This document shows, in pieces, positions 19,909 to 27,971 of a stretch of 64,000 nucleotides of DNA (the stretch's first letter is position 1; each line of letters opens with the position of its first letter). Both the position numbers and the translations under genes were made by a program. Under the pieces are notes generated by a model, which saw only the letters and a list, made by a program, of their open reading frames with translations, was not told where the DNA came from and did not search any database. The stretch comes from Methanosarcina horonobensis HB-1 = JCM 15518 (GTDB lineage Archaea; Halobacteriota; Methanosarcinia; Methanosarcinales; Methanosarcinaceae). The stretch covers positions 1,715,036 through 1,779,035 of the forward strand of contig NZ_CP009516.1 of NCBI RefSeq assembly GCF_000970285.1, read 5' to 3'.

Positions 19909-21262
19909 TTTAACTTTAAGGCGGGAAGTCTCCCCTTCCTCGGAGCGAAGCGACAGGTGGGGGATGAAAGCCGTCAACTTCACTATATTAAGTTTAACAG
20001 AACCTATATATCTTTTTAAAACGCATAATGTATAGTATGTTAAAAGCCTACAAATATCGAATCTACCCTAGCAAAAAACAAAAGGAAATGATACAAGTTC
20101 ATTTTGGTGCATGTAGATTTGTCTATAACTGGGCTTTAGAACAAAAGATAAAAACTTATGAACAAACTGGGAAATCAATATCGAGGTTTGATTTACAGCA
20201 CATTTTAGTCCATGAAGTAAAACCTTCTAATGAATGGTTAAAAGAAGCTAATTCACAGGCTCTACTTGCCTCTTTAGTAAATGTAGAATCAGCATTTACT
20301 AAATTCTTTAGAGAGAAATCCGGATTTCCTAAGTTCAAGTCTAAGAAAAATCCGGTTCAATCATATCAAATGCCTCAACATTATGCGGTAGATTTTGAGA
20401 AGCAGATAATTAAGCTTCCTAAAATAGGTGAAGTTAAAACCATACTTCATAGAAGGTTTGAAGGCAAACTTAAAACCGCAACAATTTCAAGATCAAGTAC
20501 AGGAAAATATTATATCAGTATCCTTGTAGATAATGAAAAAGATATTCCTGAAAAGCAGAACTTTTCAGAATCAACTACAATAGGTATTGATGCAGGCATC
20601 AAAGATTTTGCAGTTCTATCAAATGGAGAAAAGGTTGAAAATCCAAAATACCTTAAAAATTCTCTAAAAAGAATGAAAGCTCTCCAAAAAAGAGTATCGA
20701 GAAAAGTTAAAGGCTCTAAGAATAGGAATAAGGCTAGACAGCATCTTTCAAAAATCCATGAAACTATTAGCAATCAGAGAAATAATTTCCAGCATCAACT
20801 CTCTTTCAGACTGATTAGCGAGAACCAAGCTATTGCGCTGGAAACTCTGAATGTTAAAGGTATGGTAAAAAATCATTGTCTGGCTCAGTCTATTTCCGAT
20901 GCTTCGTTGAGTAGTTTTGTAACAAAATTAGAGTATAAAGCTGAATGGTTGGGAAAAACCATTTTACGAATAGGAAGATTTGAGCCATCTTCTAAATTAT
21001 GCAATGTTTGTGGGTATCACAATTCCAATCTAACTCTTGATATTAGAGAGTGGACGTGTCCTGATTGCAAAACAAAGCATGACAGAGACATAAATGCTGC
21101 AATCAATATCAAAAAGTTCTCTCTTCAAGATCAAAATCTTATAGTTATCTGACACCTATGGAACGCAGGGGATGAGCTTGTGGACTTGCGAACGGTAGTT
21201 CGAGGGATGAAGCAAGAAGACACTTCCTCGCTTTCATCAGAAAGCAGGGAGGGGTAGTTCAC
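19909..21262 (+). mobile_element. IS605-type element, TnpB only (copy 2)
   Basis: Nearly identical to copy 1 at 5696-7049 over its whole length, from TTTAAC to GTAGTTCAC. The near identity implies recent movement or gene conversion. No tnpA. It sits 34 nt upstream of the K+ channel gene, which it could affect. Confidence 0.8.
20028..21152 (+). CDS. tnpB: TnpB RNA-guided nuclease (copy 2)
   Basis: 374 residues, intact, with the same RuvC residues (GIDAGIKDFAVL, IALETLNVKGM, HDRDINAAINI) and zinc ribbon (CNVCGYHN...CPDC) as copy 1. It differs at a handful of positions (for example Asn to Ser near residue 14, Val to Ala near 217, Gly to Ser near 301), none at a catalytic residue. Confidence 0.93.
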   Translation: MYSMLKAYKYRIYPSKKQKEMIQVHFGACRFVYNWALEQKIKTYEQTGKSISRFDLQHILVHEVKPSNEWLKEANSQALLASLVNVESAFTKFFREKSGFPKFKSKKNPVQSYQMPQHYAVDFEKQIIKLPKIGEVKTILHRRFEGKLKTATISRSSTGKYYISILVDNEKDIPEKQNFSESTTIGIDAGIKDFAVLSNGEKVENPKYLKNSLKRMKALQKRVSRKVKGSKNRNKARQHLSKIHETISNQRNNFQHQLSFRLISENQAIALETLNVKGMVKNHCLAQSISDASLSSFVTKLEYKAEWLGKTILRIGRFEPSSKLCNVCGYHNSNLTLDIREWTCPDCKTKHDRDINAAINIKKFSLQDQNLIVI

Positions 21263-21282
21263 GTCTTGAAGGAAGACATATT
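21153..21282 (+). ncRNA. predicted omega (re) RNA of TnpB copy 2, with guide
   Basis: Same right-end structure as copy 1. The adjoining candidate guide, 21263-21282 (starting GTCTTGAAGG), differs from that of copy 1, so the two nucleases would recognise different sites. Inferred from family behaviour. Confidence 0.5.
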
Positions 21283-21296
21283 GAGGGGGAAAGGCT

Positions 21297-21707
21297 ATGA
21301 TTCAGTTTCTTTTACCTATTATGGTGATTGTAAGGACATTAACAGTGCTGCTTAAAGATCCCAGGTTTCGTTCTCTCCTGTTTCTTGTTCTTTTTACCCT
21401 TGCCATGGGTACTTTTTTCTACCATTCTGTTGAGGGCTGGAGCTTGCTTGATTCTCTTTATTTTTCGGTTATCACACTGACAACTGTGGGGTATGGGGAC
21501 TTCACACCTCAAACTGTTTACGGAAAAATTTTTACTATGATCTATATTTTCTTTGGGCTGGGAATTCTTATTGGTTTTATTACACCAATTGGAGAGTTTT
21601 TAGTAGATCGAAGACTGGAACGCCTGGAGAAACAAGTGCAGAAAAAAGAAAAATCTGAAGACGAATTTGATTTCTCTGGAGTAATTGGAAAGCTTGGAAA
21701 AAGATAA
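21297..21707 (+). CDS. two-TM potassium channel
   Basis: A 136-residue membrane protein with two transmembrane helices (about 24-44 and 78-98) around a pore loop carrying the K+ selectivity filter TVGYGDFTP. The short charged cytoplasmic tail lacks an RCK/TrkA-N domain. It would form a tetramer in the membrane. It starts just after an IS605-type element, with AGGGGGAAAGG before the ATG, so part of its original promoter region may be displaced. Confidence 0.9.
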   Translation: MIQFLLPIMVIVRTLTVLLKDPRFRSLLFLVLFTLAMGTFFYHSVEGWSLLDSLYFSVITLTTVGYGDFTPQTVYGKIFTMIYIFFGLGILIGFITPIGEFLVDRRLERLEKQVQKKEKSEDEFDFSGVIGKLGKR

Positions 21708-22042
21708 GATTTATTCTCAAAAATTGGAACTTGTGGATATCATCGCCAAATAAACATAATGGGAGTTCAGGACGATTATTTTTTTCTCATTTTCATGCTG
21801 TCCGGTGTTTCGTCTTTTATTCAGTATTTCTTTTCAACAGTCTGTTTTTCGGGTTAAGAAGCCTGAAGGTAGTACGGTTTCCCATGGTATACTAATTCTA
21901 TATCGGTAAGTTCAATTATAGTTTAATAATTCGATTCAATAAGAACTTCTTCAATAGATGAACATTTTTACTGAAAACTAATATATATATTTAAAAGAGT
22001 ATAATTCTTACTCATATAAAAAATTAGACATGAGGTGTTTTT
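21708..22042. other. intergenic region
   Basis: AT-rich, with TATA-like tracts near 21980-21996 (TATATATATTTAAA) about 50 nt before the small Ala/Lys protein frame. This looks like a promoter for that frame. Confidence 0.4.
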
Positions 22043-22180
22043 ATAGCAAAAAATGCTGCAACTGAAAAAGCCCCAAAGGCAGGAGCTGCATGTGGAAATG
22101 CAAAGGCTCCGGCACCGGAAAAATCTGCAAAAAAGGACGTAAAAACTAATAGCAAACCGTCCAAAGGTGCAAAGAAGTAA
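22043..22180 (+). CDS. small Ala/Lys-rich protein, apparent ATA start
   Basis: Forty-five codons (AKNAATEKAPKAGAACGNAK, then APAPEKSAKKDVKTNSKPSKG) ending at TAA 22180. The only codon at the right distance from the GAGGTG site is ATA at 22043; no ATG, GTG or TTG is in frame. A TATA-like box lies about 50 nt upstream. Basic, low-complexity composition suggests a nucleic-acid-associated or disordered protein. Either ATA is used as a start, or the gene lost its ATG by one substitution. Confidence 0.4.
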   Translation: MAKNAATEKAPKAGAACGNAKAPAPEKSAKKDVKTNSKPSKGAKK

Positions 22181-22633
22181 GCACAACCAATCACTACCTG
22201 AAAGCCAACCCTCTCAGCAATAGCTTATCAATGTTCAAGACTTCTTAAAACTGGATAATACAGTAAAAATTAACATAAGAGCTCTAAAGTAACTGAAAAA
22301 CGGAATACAAATTAAAGCGACTAAGTATTAAAAACGAAATAAATTAAAAAACGGTCAACTAATTTAAAAACGGTTAAGTAATTTAAAAACGGTCAACTAA
22401 TTTAAAAACGGTTAAGTAATTTAAAAACGATAGGCTATTGTTTTTAAATCAAATCTCGGGATCCGGGCTGCCAGAAGTAAGCAGTCAAGCAGTCCGGAAA
22501 ACCCAAAAAAAGAATTATAAACGAATTTTTTATCTGTCTTGTCTTTTAGTAAGATTCTTCTTCTTTCCTCTGCCAGGGCAAAACTACAAAATATATTTAA
22601 ACCTATGATGTACCATTCGGCTCTTGTCGGTTC
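22181..22633. other. intergenic region with tandem repeats
   Basis: No gene apart from the repeat tract at 22341-22432. A pyrimidine-rich tract follows the marker 8 gene end. Confidence 0.4.
22341..22432 (+). repeat. 19-bp alternating tandem repeat
   Basis: About five units of AATTTAAAAACGGTYAASTA, alternating between GGTCAACT and GGTTAAGT versions, so the true period is 38 bp. Degenerate single units (ATTAAAAACG) lie just upstream. Function unknown. Confidence 0.85.
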
Positions 22634-23485
22634 TCAAACCAACTCCTTCGGCTGCTTGTGCTCAGGCAAAACCGGGAGAGACATGGTATTGATCAGAATA
22701 GGGCTTTCAATCTCTTTTGCTCTTTCAATAACAAGTTCCTTTCCTTTCTGTGTGAGGGCAAAAAGAGGGATCGCAGCTGCTACCTGCACAAGAGGCTTTG
22801 CAAGTTCTCGGATATGTTTTGAGGCACAGCTGATTACAATATCCGAGTTATCCAAAAGCCCCTGAGCTTCTTCCCGACTGACGCCCGTAACATGTACCGC
22901 AATAACGAACAGGTCAAGCCCGAGTTCGGATTCGATTTTCCTTACTCTTTTTACGGTTTTTGCATCTGCAACCGTAACTGCGATCTTTTTATAGCCGAGT
23001 TCAGCAGCTTTTTTTACCCCGCCTGCCGGGTCAATAGCTGCGGTTGAGGGGTCGAGTACGGTTCCTCCGCGTTCTTCAATTCCTTTGATTACTGCATCGA
23101 TTGGCTCGGTTTCAACGAGACCGGACATCCTGCCTCCGATTCCCTGGACCAGTGAGGGATTGCCTGATATTACGGTACCTGCGCCGTCGCAGGCGGTCAC
23201 GGTTGTTTCAAGGAATCCGCTATTAAGGCCGCTCATCATTATTTCTGAGGCGCCGAAAGCAACGACGGTTGTTTCAAATTCCAGCTTGCGGTTTTCAGTA
23301 AACATTCCCAGCTCGCTGATCCGGGACTCCATGTTTTTCCTGATTTCCTCATGAGTCATCTTCTCTACTCCTCGCAGTTTGACAAATAGAGGGCACCATT
23401 CTACTTCAGGAGTTCCGACTTCTATTACTTTTCCATCTTTTACAACTACTCTCGCTTTTCCCATTAATTCCATAATGTGAGGCAT
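22634..23485 (-). CDS. DUF2099 / methanogenesis marker protein 8
   Basis: A 283-residue protein of the DUF2099 family, known as methanogenesis marker 8 because of its near-restriction to methanogens. Visible features are the N-terminal MELMGKARVVVKDGKVIEVG, EWCPLFVKLRG, a Gly-rich central stretch (GAGTVISGNPSLVQGIGGRM) and SCASKHIRELAKPLVQVAAA. Biochemical role is unsettled. A close paralogue begins at the far right of the window beyond the provirus. Alternative starts at Met5 and Met8. Confidence 0.85.
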   Translation of the reverse strand: MPHIMELMGKARVVVKDGKVIEVGTPEVEWCPLFVKLRGVEKMTHEEIRKNMESRISELGMFTENRKLEFETTVVAFGASEIMMSGLNSGFLETTVTACDGAGTVISGNPSLVQGIGGRMSGLVETEPIDAVIKGIEERGGTVLDPSTAAIDPAGGVKKAAELGYKKIAVTVADAKTVKRVRKIESELGLDLFVIAVHVTGVSREEAQGLLDNSDIVISCASKHIRELAKPLVQVAAAIPLFALTQKGKELVIERAKEIESPILINTMSLPVLPEHKQPKELV

Positions 23486-23662
23486 TCGAAATACACCTTC
23501 CAGAACCGAAAAATTGTATTATTTAATAATGTGATTCTTGCCTTAACTATTCCTGTTCCTTAATCTCAGTTTCATCAAGAAAGTAATATTGAGCAGAGGT
23601 AGAAACGAAAATAAAGAGCGAAAGGAGAAAAAAGAGAAAAGCGTAAAAGAAGGGCGCAGGAC

Positions 23663-23908
23663 TTAAAGCCCTGCTCTTTCAACTATTGTATCTGCCACCT
23701 GTTTTGCATCCTTAAACGGAAAGTCCGCTGGAGTGAGCAATTTGCCTGCTTCTCCTGCAGTAACGGCAAGGTCACCTGATCTGCATGTGGTATCCGCACC
23801 CGCTGGGAAAGCAGAGAGCAATTCTTCGGGTGTGTTTATGGGAAACTTTGCACCTTTAAGACCTGCAACGATCTGTCCGTGAATATCGTCTCTTACAGTC
23901 ATTTCCAT
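23663..23908 (-). CDS. MTH865-family protein
   Basis: An 81-residue small helical protein typical of the MTH865 family of methanogens: MTVRDDIHGQIVAGLKGAKF, PINTPEELLSAFPAGADTTC and DFPFKDAKQVADTIVERAGL. Function is unknown although a structure of the family is known. The upstream 42-codon frame overlaps its start. Confidence 0.9.
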   Translation of the reverse strand: MEMTVRDDIHGQIVAGLKGAKFPINTPEELLSAFPAGADTTCRSGDLAVTAGEAGKLLTPADFPFKDAKQVADTIVERAGL

Positions 23909-24027
23909 TCCTCAGATTTTGCTTTTTCCTCAGATTTATCTTTTGATTTATCTTTTTCCCGTGTTTCTGATTTATTCTGTTTCTGACCTTCTGGTTCTTT
24001 GCAGTCTGATTTCTCCGGAGAATTCAT
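23899..24027 (-). CDS. tiny Lys/Glu-rich protein
   Basis: Forty-two codons (MNSPEKSDCKEPEGQKQNKS ... EEKAKSEEWK) ending inside the start region of the MTH865 gene, a coupled arrangement. Highly charged and presumably disordered. The weak ribosome site makes this uncertain. Confidence 0.3.
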   Translation of the reverse strand: MNSPEKSDCKEPEGQKQNKSETREKDKSKDKSEEKAKSEEWK

Positions 24028-24230
24028 TCTACAATCTCTTATTGGTGGGTTATTGATATATACTTGATCGGCACGGGAATGTAGTTAATGCATTCCACTG
24101 TATTACTATAGCCCTTAATTGTCCACTGTATTACTACAGCCCTTAGTTGTCGAATATTTACCAGATAGCATGAAAATAATGTAAAATTAAAATGAAATGA
24201 TGCAAAAATGAAGATCGAGAATACACGAAT

Positions 24231-25103
24231 TCAAATGGTTAACTCCGGGTTTTCCTGTCTTTTCTGGAGACTATTCTCTGCAGAGTCCTGTTTTGAAGAA
24301 TTTTGAAGTGGAGAGCTTTGAAGTGAAGAGTAAATTTCGTTGAGACCCTGCAGTATCCTGAACCCTTTCTCGGTAATCATATAATCTCCTCTCTCGTGCT
24401 GTTGCAGGATCAAGCCACTGTCCATGAGCTTCTGGAGATGGAAAAGCAGATTTCCTCCTCTAAGGCCCGTAAGTTCGGAAAAAGCAGAGAAACTTTTCAT
24501 TTCGAACGCTACTGCCCTCAGGATTTCCAGACGCTGGGGATTTGAGACCGGCTCAAGAATCTCGCTCATGACTACAGCGGTTTTGAGAGCTGAAATATCC
24601 GGTTTCTGTTCCTGGTTATCAGCATAAATCCTCATAGAGCGCATAAGATTGACCTGTTTTACAAGAAGGCTCGAAACTTCAGAAAAACATTTTTCACATT
24701 TGCTGTAAGGAGCTATACACCGCAATTCCTCCAGTTTTTTTCTGTTGTCCGAGATTGATGTTTCATCTACTCTATTTTTCGTTATGAGCTCTGCATTCTG
24801 CTGCAGGAGAGCTGTAAATGCAGAGGTACATTTTTGCTTCTCAGGACATTTCTTTATCATGTTCCGTTCAAGCCCGGTATCAATATCTTCGAAAAGGTGG
24901 CTGAGAATAGCATTTGAATACTCCTTCCTTGAGCTTTCAAGAGCAGCTTCAAAACGCAGCCTTCTGGTAAATTCCATTAATTTTTTAATATCGCTATGCA
25001 TTTCGGAAAGCTTTTCTTTGATAGCTTTTACTTCTACCATTTCCTGTTCTTCGGACAGCACCGAACTCTCAGGATGGTTCTCTTTTTTACTGCTATTTTT
25101 CAT
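24231..25103 (-). CDS. winged-helix transcriptional regulator (ArsR-like)
   Basis: A 290-residue protein. The C-terminal third is a winged helix (LEPVSNPQRLEILRAVAFEM ... LTGLRGGNLLFHLQKLMDSG ... GDYMITEKGFRIL), the ArsR-like form found in many methanogen regulators. The N-terminal half is helical, with Cys clusters (CPEKQKC, CIAPYSKCEKC) that might bind metal or sense redox state. Ligand and target are unknown. It is the last host gene before the provirus. Confidence 0.75.
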   Translation of the reverse strand: MKNSSKKENHPESSVLSEEQEMVEVKAIKEKLSEMHSDIKKLMEFTRRLRFEAALESSRKEYSNAILSHLFEDIDTGLERNMIKKCPEKQKCTSAFTALLQQNAELITKNRVDETSISDNRKKLEELRCIAPYSKCEKCFSEVSSLLVKQVNLMRSMRIYADNQEQKPDISALKTAVVMSEILEPVSNPQRLEILRAVAFEMKSFSAFSELTGLRGGNLLFHLQKLMDSGLILQQHERGDYMITEKGFRILQGLNEIYSSLQSSPLQNSSKQDSAENSLQKRQENPELTI

Positions 25104-25460
25104 GATTCCATATCTTCCTGCTTTATTGTTAAAGTTTTTGTTATAACCTTTAAAGTTATTCTGCTGTAAAAATTCTCTAAGAACAAAGCAACAATTCAGT
25201 GTCTTCTGGCAATGATAAAGAGTTTATATTGTTATTTGAGACGTTCAAATTAACAAAAAAGTAGTCTATGAAAGAGAGCTTGCGAAAGAGAATTCATGAA
25301 AAAAGAGTCCGTAAAAAATAGATCCACAAAACTGATTTACGAAAAAAAAGGAAAGGTTTTCTGAATTCAGATTACAAATTTTAAGACTAAGGCAGGATTT
25401 CTTTTTACTTTCAGTCCACTCAGCTATGCTATTTCTATCAAATCTATTGGAGATATATGT
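25104..25460. other. provirus left junction region
   Basis: The promoter region of the winged-helix gene and, from about 25362, the start of proviral sequence. It holds the candidate attL core at 25362-25379 and TATA-like sequence before the integrase ATG. No tRNA gene is present at this junction. Confidence 0.4.
25362..25379 (+). other. candidate attL core
   Basis: TGAATTCAGATTACAAAT matches TGAATTTAGATTACGAAT at 62309-62326 in direct orientation with 16 of 18 bases identical. On the minus strand both encode Phe-Val-Ile-stop, the end of the 390-residue host gene at the right. The geometry (integrase just inside, intact host gene on the other side) fits site-specific insertion into a gene 3' end. 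Confidence 0.35.
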
Positions 25461-26594
25461 ATGGGTATTCACGATCATAAAATATACAAGAGCCTGCCAG
25501 CAGCTGAAGAACGAATCCGGACAGCGGAATATTCTGAAACGAATAGAATAGCCATTCTCGATTTCGAGAACTATCTTTTCGCAAACGGTATAGGAGCGTT
25601 GCGGATCCTTTCTTGTATCTCAACCCTTCACCGCTTCGCTGGATCCGCAAAGAAGGATTTTGCCCAGATGAACCGGTTAGATGTCCAGGGGATCGTAGCG
25701 GAGATTGAGCGGTCAGGGAAGGCAGACTCCACGAAACTGCAATACAAAGCGATTCTGAAACAGTTTTTCCGATGGCTGCAAGGAGAAAATCATGCAGCTG
25801 CTTGGATCAAAACAGGCATGAAATTGAAATCGAAGAAGTTGCCAGAGAACCTGCTCACAGAGGATGAAGTTGGGCGGATGATCAAGGCTGCAAAAAACCC
25901 ACGGGACAAAGCTCTGATCTCACTATTATACGACTCCGGAGCTAGGATAGGAGAACTCGGAGACCTCAAAATCAGGAATGTCATCTTCGATCAACATGGT
26001 GCAACTCTTGAGATCAAAGGTAAGACTGGGCCGAGGCGGCCGAGAATAATGTTTTCGATGTCATATATCTCGACCTGGATTGACAACCACCCCAACAGGC
26101 AGAACAGGGACGATTTTCTTTTTGTGAACATCACAGGGAAAAACACCGGGAAGCAGATGGGACATGATGGAATCCTGAAGGTAGTCACGAAAACGGCTGA
26201 AAGAGCAGGCATTGACAAGAGGGTATACAATCATCTCTTCCGGCATTCTCGTGCAACCGAGCTGGCAAATCATCTCACAGAAGCTCAGATGGACTCTTAC
26301 CTCGGGTGGGTTCCTGGATCGAACATGCCTTCTGTCTATGTCCACTTATCCGGAAGAGATACAGACGAAGCAATCCTCCGTATGTATGGGAAATCAACAA
26401 AAGAAGAAATGCTTCCTGAACTCATGAGCAAGGCCTGCCCCAGATGCGAAAAAGAAAACGGCCCCACCTCCAAATTCTGCACCAGATGCGGACTGCCTCT
26501 TGACATGAAAACAATGCAGGAGATACAGGCATACGAAGAGGATTTCAGGCATGCGTATGAGATTATGAGAAAAATGAAAGAAGAAGGGATTTAA
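25461..26594 (+). CDS. tyrosine recombinase, viral integrase
   Basis: A 377-residue integrase. It has an N-terminal SAM-like core-binding domain (about 35-130) and a catalytic domain with Arg in SGARIGELGDLKI, His-x-x-Arg in HLFRHSRATEL and the nucleophile Tyr in PSVYVHLSGRD. The C-terminus carries a zinc ribbon (CPRCEKENG...CTRCGLP), common in archaeal integrases of this type. It would integrate and excise the provirus between the att sites. It is the only early gene at the left end and overlaps 4 nt tail-to-tail with the last tail gene. Confidence 0.93.
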   Translation: MGIHDHKIYKSLPAAEERIRTAEYSETNRIAILDFENYLFANGIGALRILSCISTLHRFAGSAKKDFAQMNRLDVQGIVAEIERSGKADSTKLQYKAILKQFFRWLQGENHAAAWIKTGMKLKSKKLPENLLTEDEVGRMIKAAKNPRDKALISLLYDSGARIGELGDLKIRNVIFDQHGATLEIKGKTGPRRPRIMFSMSYISTWIDNHPNRQNRDDFLFVNITGKNTGKQMGHDGILKVVTKTAERAGIDKRVYNHLFRHSRATELANHLTEAQMDSYLGWVPGSNMPSVYVHLSGRDTDEAILRMYGKSTKEEMLPELMSKACPRCEKENGPTSKFCTRCGLPLDMKTMQEIQAYEEDFRHAYEIMRKMKEEGI

Positions 26595-27364
26595 GGCACT
26601 GCCACATAGCTCAGGAAGTCTACATAAATATTATTTGTGGATGTTTTATTTTTAAAAACTTCGAAAAGTATGCGGTGTCCAGCTTCAGAAGAAGATATTT
26701 CAAAGTTTAATGTGTATATTTTGAAACTACTTGTCGCCGTTGTGGTTAGAGTCGGATTGTATGAACCATCACGATCATAGACATCAAGAATTAGGTCATC
26801 AGTGACCTGGTTAGAGTCTTTAATCCGTGCGAACATTGTGTAGTTTCCGGTTGGTAGCATAATCTTAGACTGTCGAACTTCAAAACTGACACTGCTTCCG
26901 ATTCCGGACAATCTTTTCGTTTTCCCTCCGGATGCAAGAGCGTCTGAATACTCGGCCCCTCCACCATCGTCTCTCGGATCCTCAGCCTCCCAAAAATGCC
27001 CCCTGACATCTCCAAGAAACTGCATCGACAGACTTGCTTTCTGCACAGTCCCGACGGTCCTTACGAAAGATGCGTCTGTGATTTTGGCCCAGCTCGCTAG
27101 ATCCAACCTGCCAAAACCGATTATGACCTGTTTGCCTTTGAGATAATCAAGGTAGCGATAGATATCGGTTATGTGGTTCGTGTCCCAGGTGCATTCAAAA
27201 GTCGCAGTTGGCAACTGCCTTATCGCTTTCGATTTCAACTTCCCATCAGAGGCACCGACATATTCTGTTGTGTTGCAGCCAGAAACGTATGATACCTGCT
27301 GTACAGTATCGATGAAAAGTTCAAGTTCGTCGTTAGGATAGTAGATCCAATTTGGGTAGATCAC
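26591..27364 (-). CDS. distal tail protein, unassigned
   Basis: 257 residues, the last gene of the leftward structural operon. The N-terminal half looks like a tail component; the C-terminal half (KIMLPTGNYTMFARIKDSNQ ... GHRILFEVFKNKTSTNNIYV) has the beta-sandwich character of carbohydrate-binding modules. Its place after the tape measure suggests a baseplate or receptor-contact role. GGAGAG precedes the ATG. Confidence 0.55.
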   Translation of the reverse strand: MIYPNWIYYPNDELELFIDTVQQVSYVSGCNTTEYVGASDGKLKSKAIRQLPTATFECTWDTNHITDIYRYLDYLKGKQVIIGFGRLDLASWAKITDASFVRTVGTVQKASLSMQFLGDVRGHFWEAEDPRDDGGGAEYSDALASGGKTKRLSGIGSSVSFEVRQSKIMLPTGNYTMFARIKDSNQVTDDLILDVYDRDGSYNPTLTTTATSSFKIYTLNFEISSSEAGHRILFEVFKNKTSTNNIYVDFLSYVAVP

Positions 27365-27377
27365 TGGTACACTCTCC

Positions 27378-27962
27378 TTACACTAGCGGAAAGATGAAAT
27401 ATGTGTCATCAGAGTCAGCAGAATACACGGTGTAGACCTTGGCCGGGGACAATGTCCCTGTTGCTGTGACGCGGACCTCAACAACAATATGTTCTCCTGA
27501 ATTGATTTCAGCATACACAGGAACCCATCCAAATATTTGCCCGTATTTGATGCCTGGGGTGTCAGAATCTTGAGAAAGCGGTCCATTTACATTTCCTCCA
27601 TCAAGCAGGGCGACAACTCCAGACAGGCTTGTCAATGCTCCTGAAGAATTGATTTTTTTGATATCAACATCGACATCAGAAACATATGCATAACCATCTG
27701 ACGGTTTTTCGATTCCAACCCGCACGTTGCAGAAAACATTGCCGTCGATAAGTTCTCCGTTCCATGTGTCGGGGAGTATGAAAGACGGTGCCAACGTGAC
27801 AGGACGACCTGATACGGTATCGTTAGCCGCTGCAAGCACGTTTTCCGATCCGATTGTCGTTTCAGAGTTCATCAGGATTCTATTCCAGTTCGTCCCGCCG
27901 AAACTATACGGCACATTTGTGTATTGTTGTGCTCTGACCTTGTACTTCAGTCTCATATCCAT
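27378..27962 (-). CDS. tail protein, unassigned
   Basis: 194 residues, beta-rich (TIGSENVLAAANDTVSGRPV ... DTWNGELIDGNVFCNVRVGI), no recognised domain. It sits between the tape measure and the final tail gene with minimal spacing, so a distal tail or tip component is the natural inference. Confidence 0.5.
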   Translation of the reverse strand: MDMRLKYKVRAQQYTNVPYSFGGTNWNRILMNSETTIGSENVLAAANDTVSGRPVTLAPSFILPDTWNGELIDGNVFCNVRVGIEKPSDGYAYVSDVDVDIKKINSSGALTSLSGVVALLDGGNVNGPLSQDSDTPGIKYGQIFGWVPVYAEINSGEHIVVEVRVTATGTLSPAKVYTVYSADSDDTYFIFPLV

Positions 27963-27971
27963 GGTAGGACC

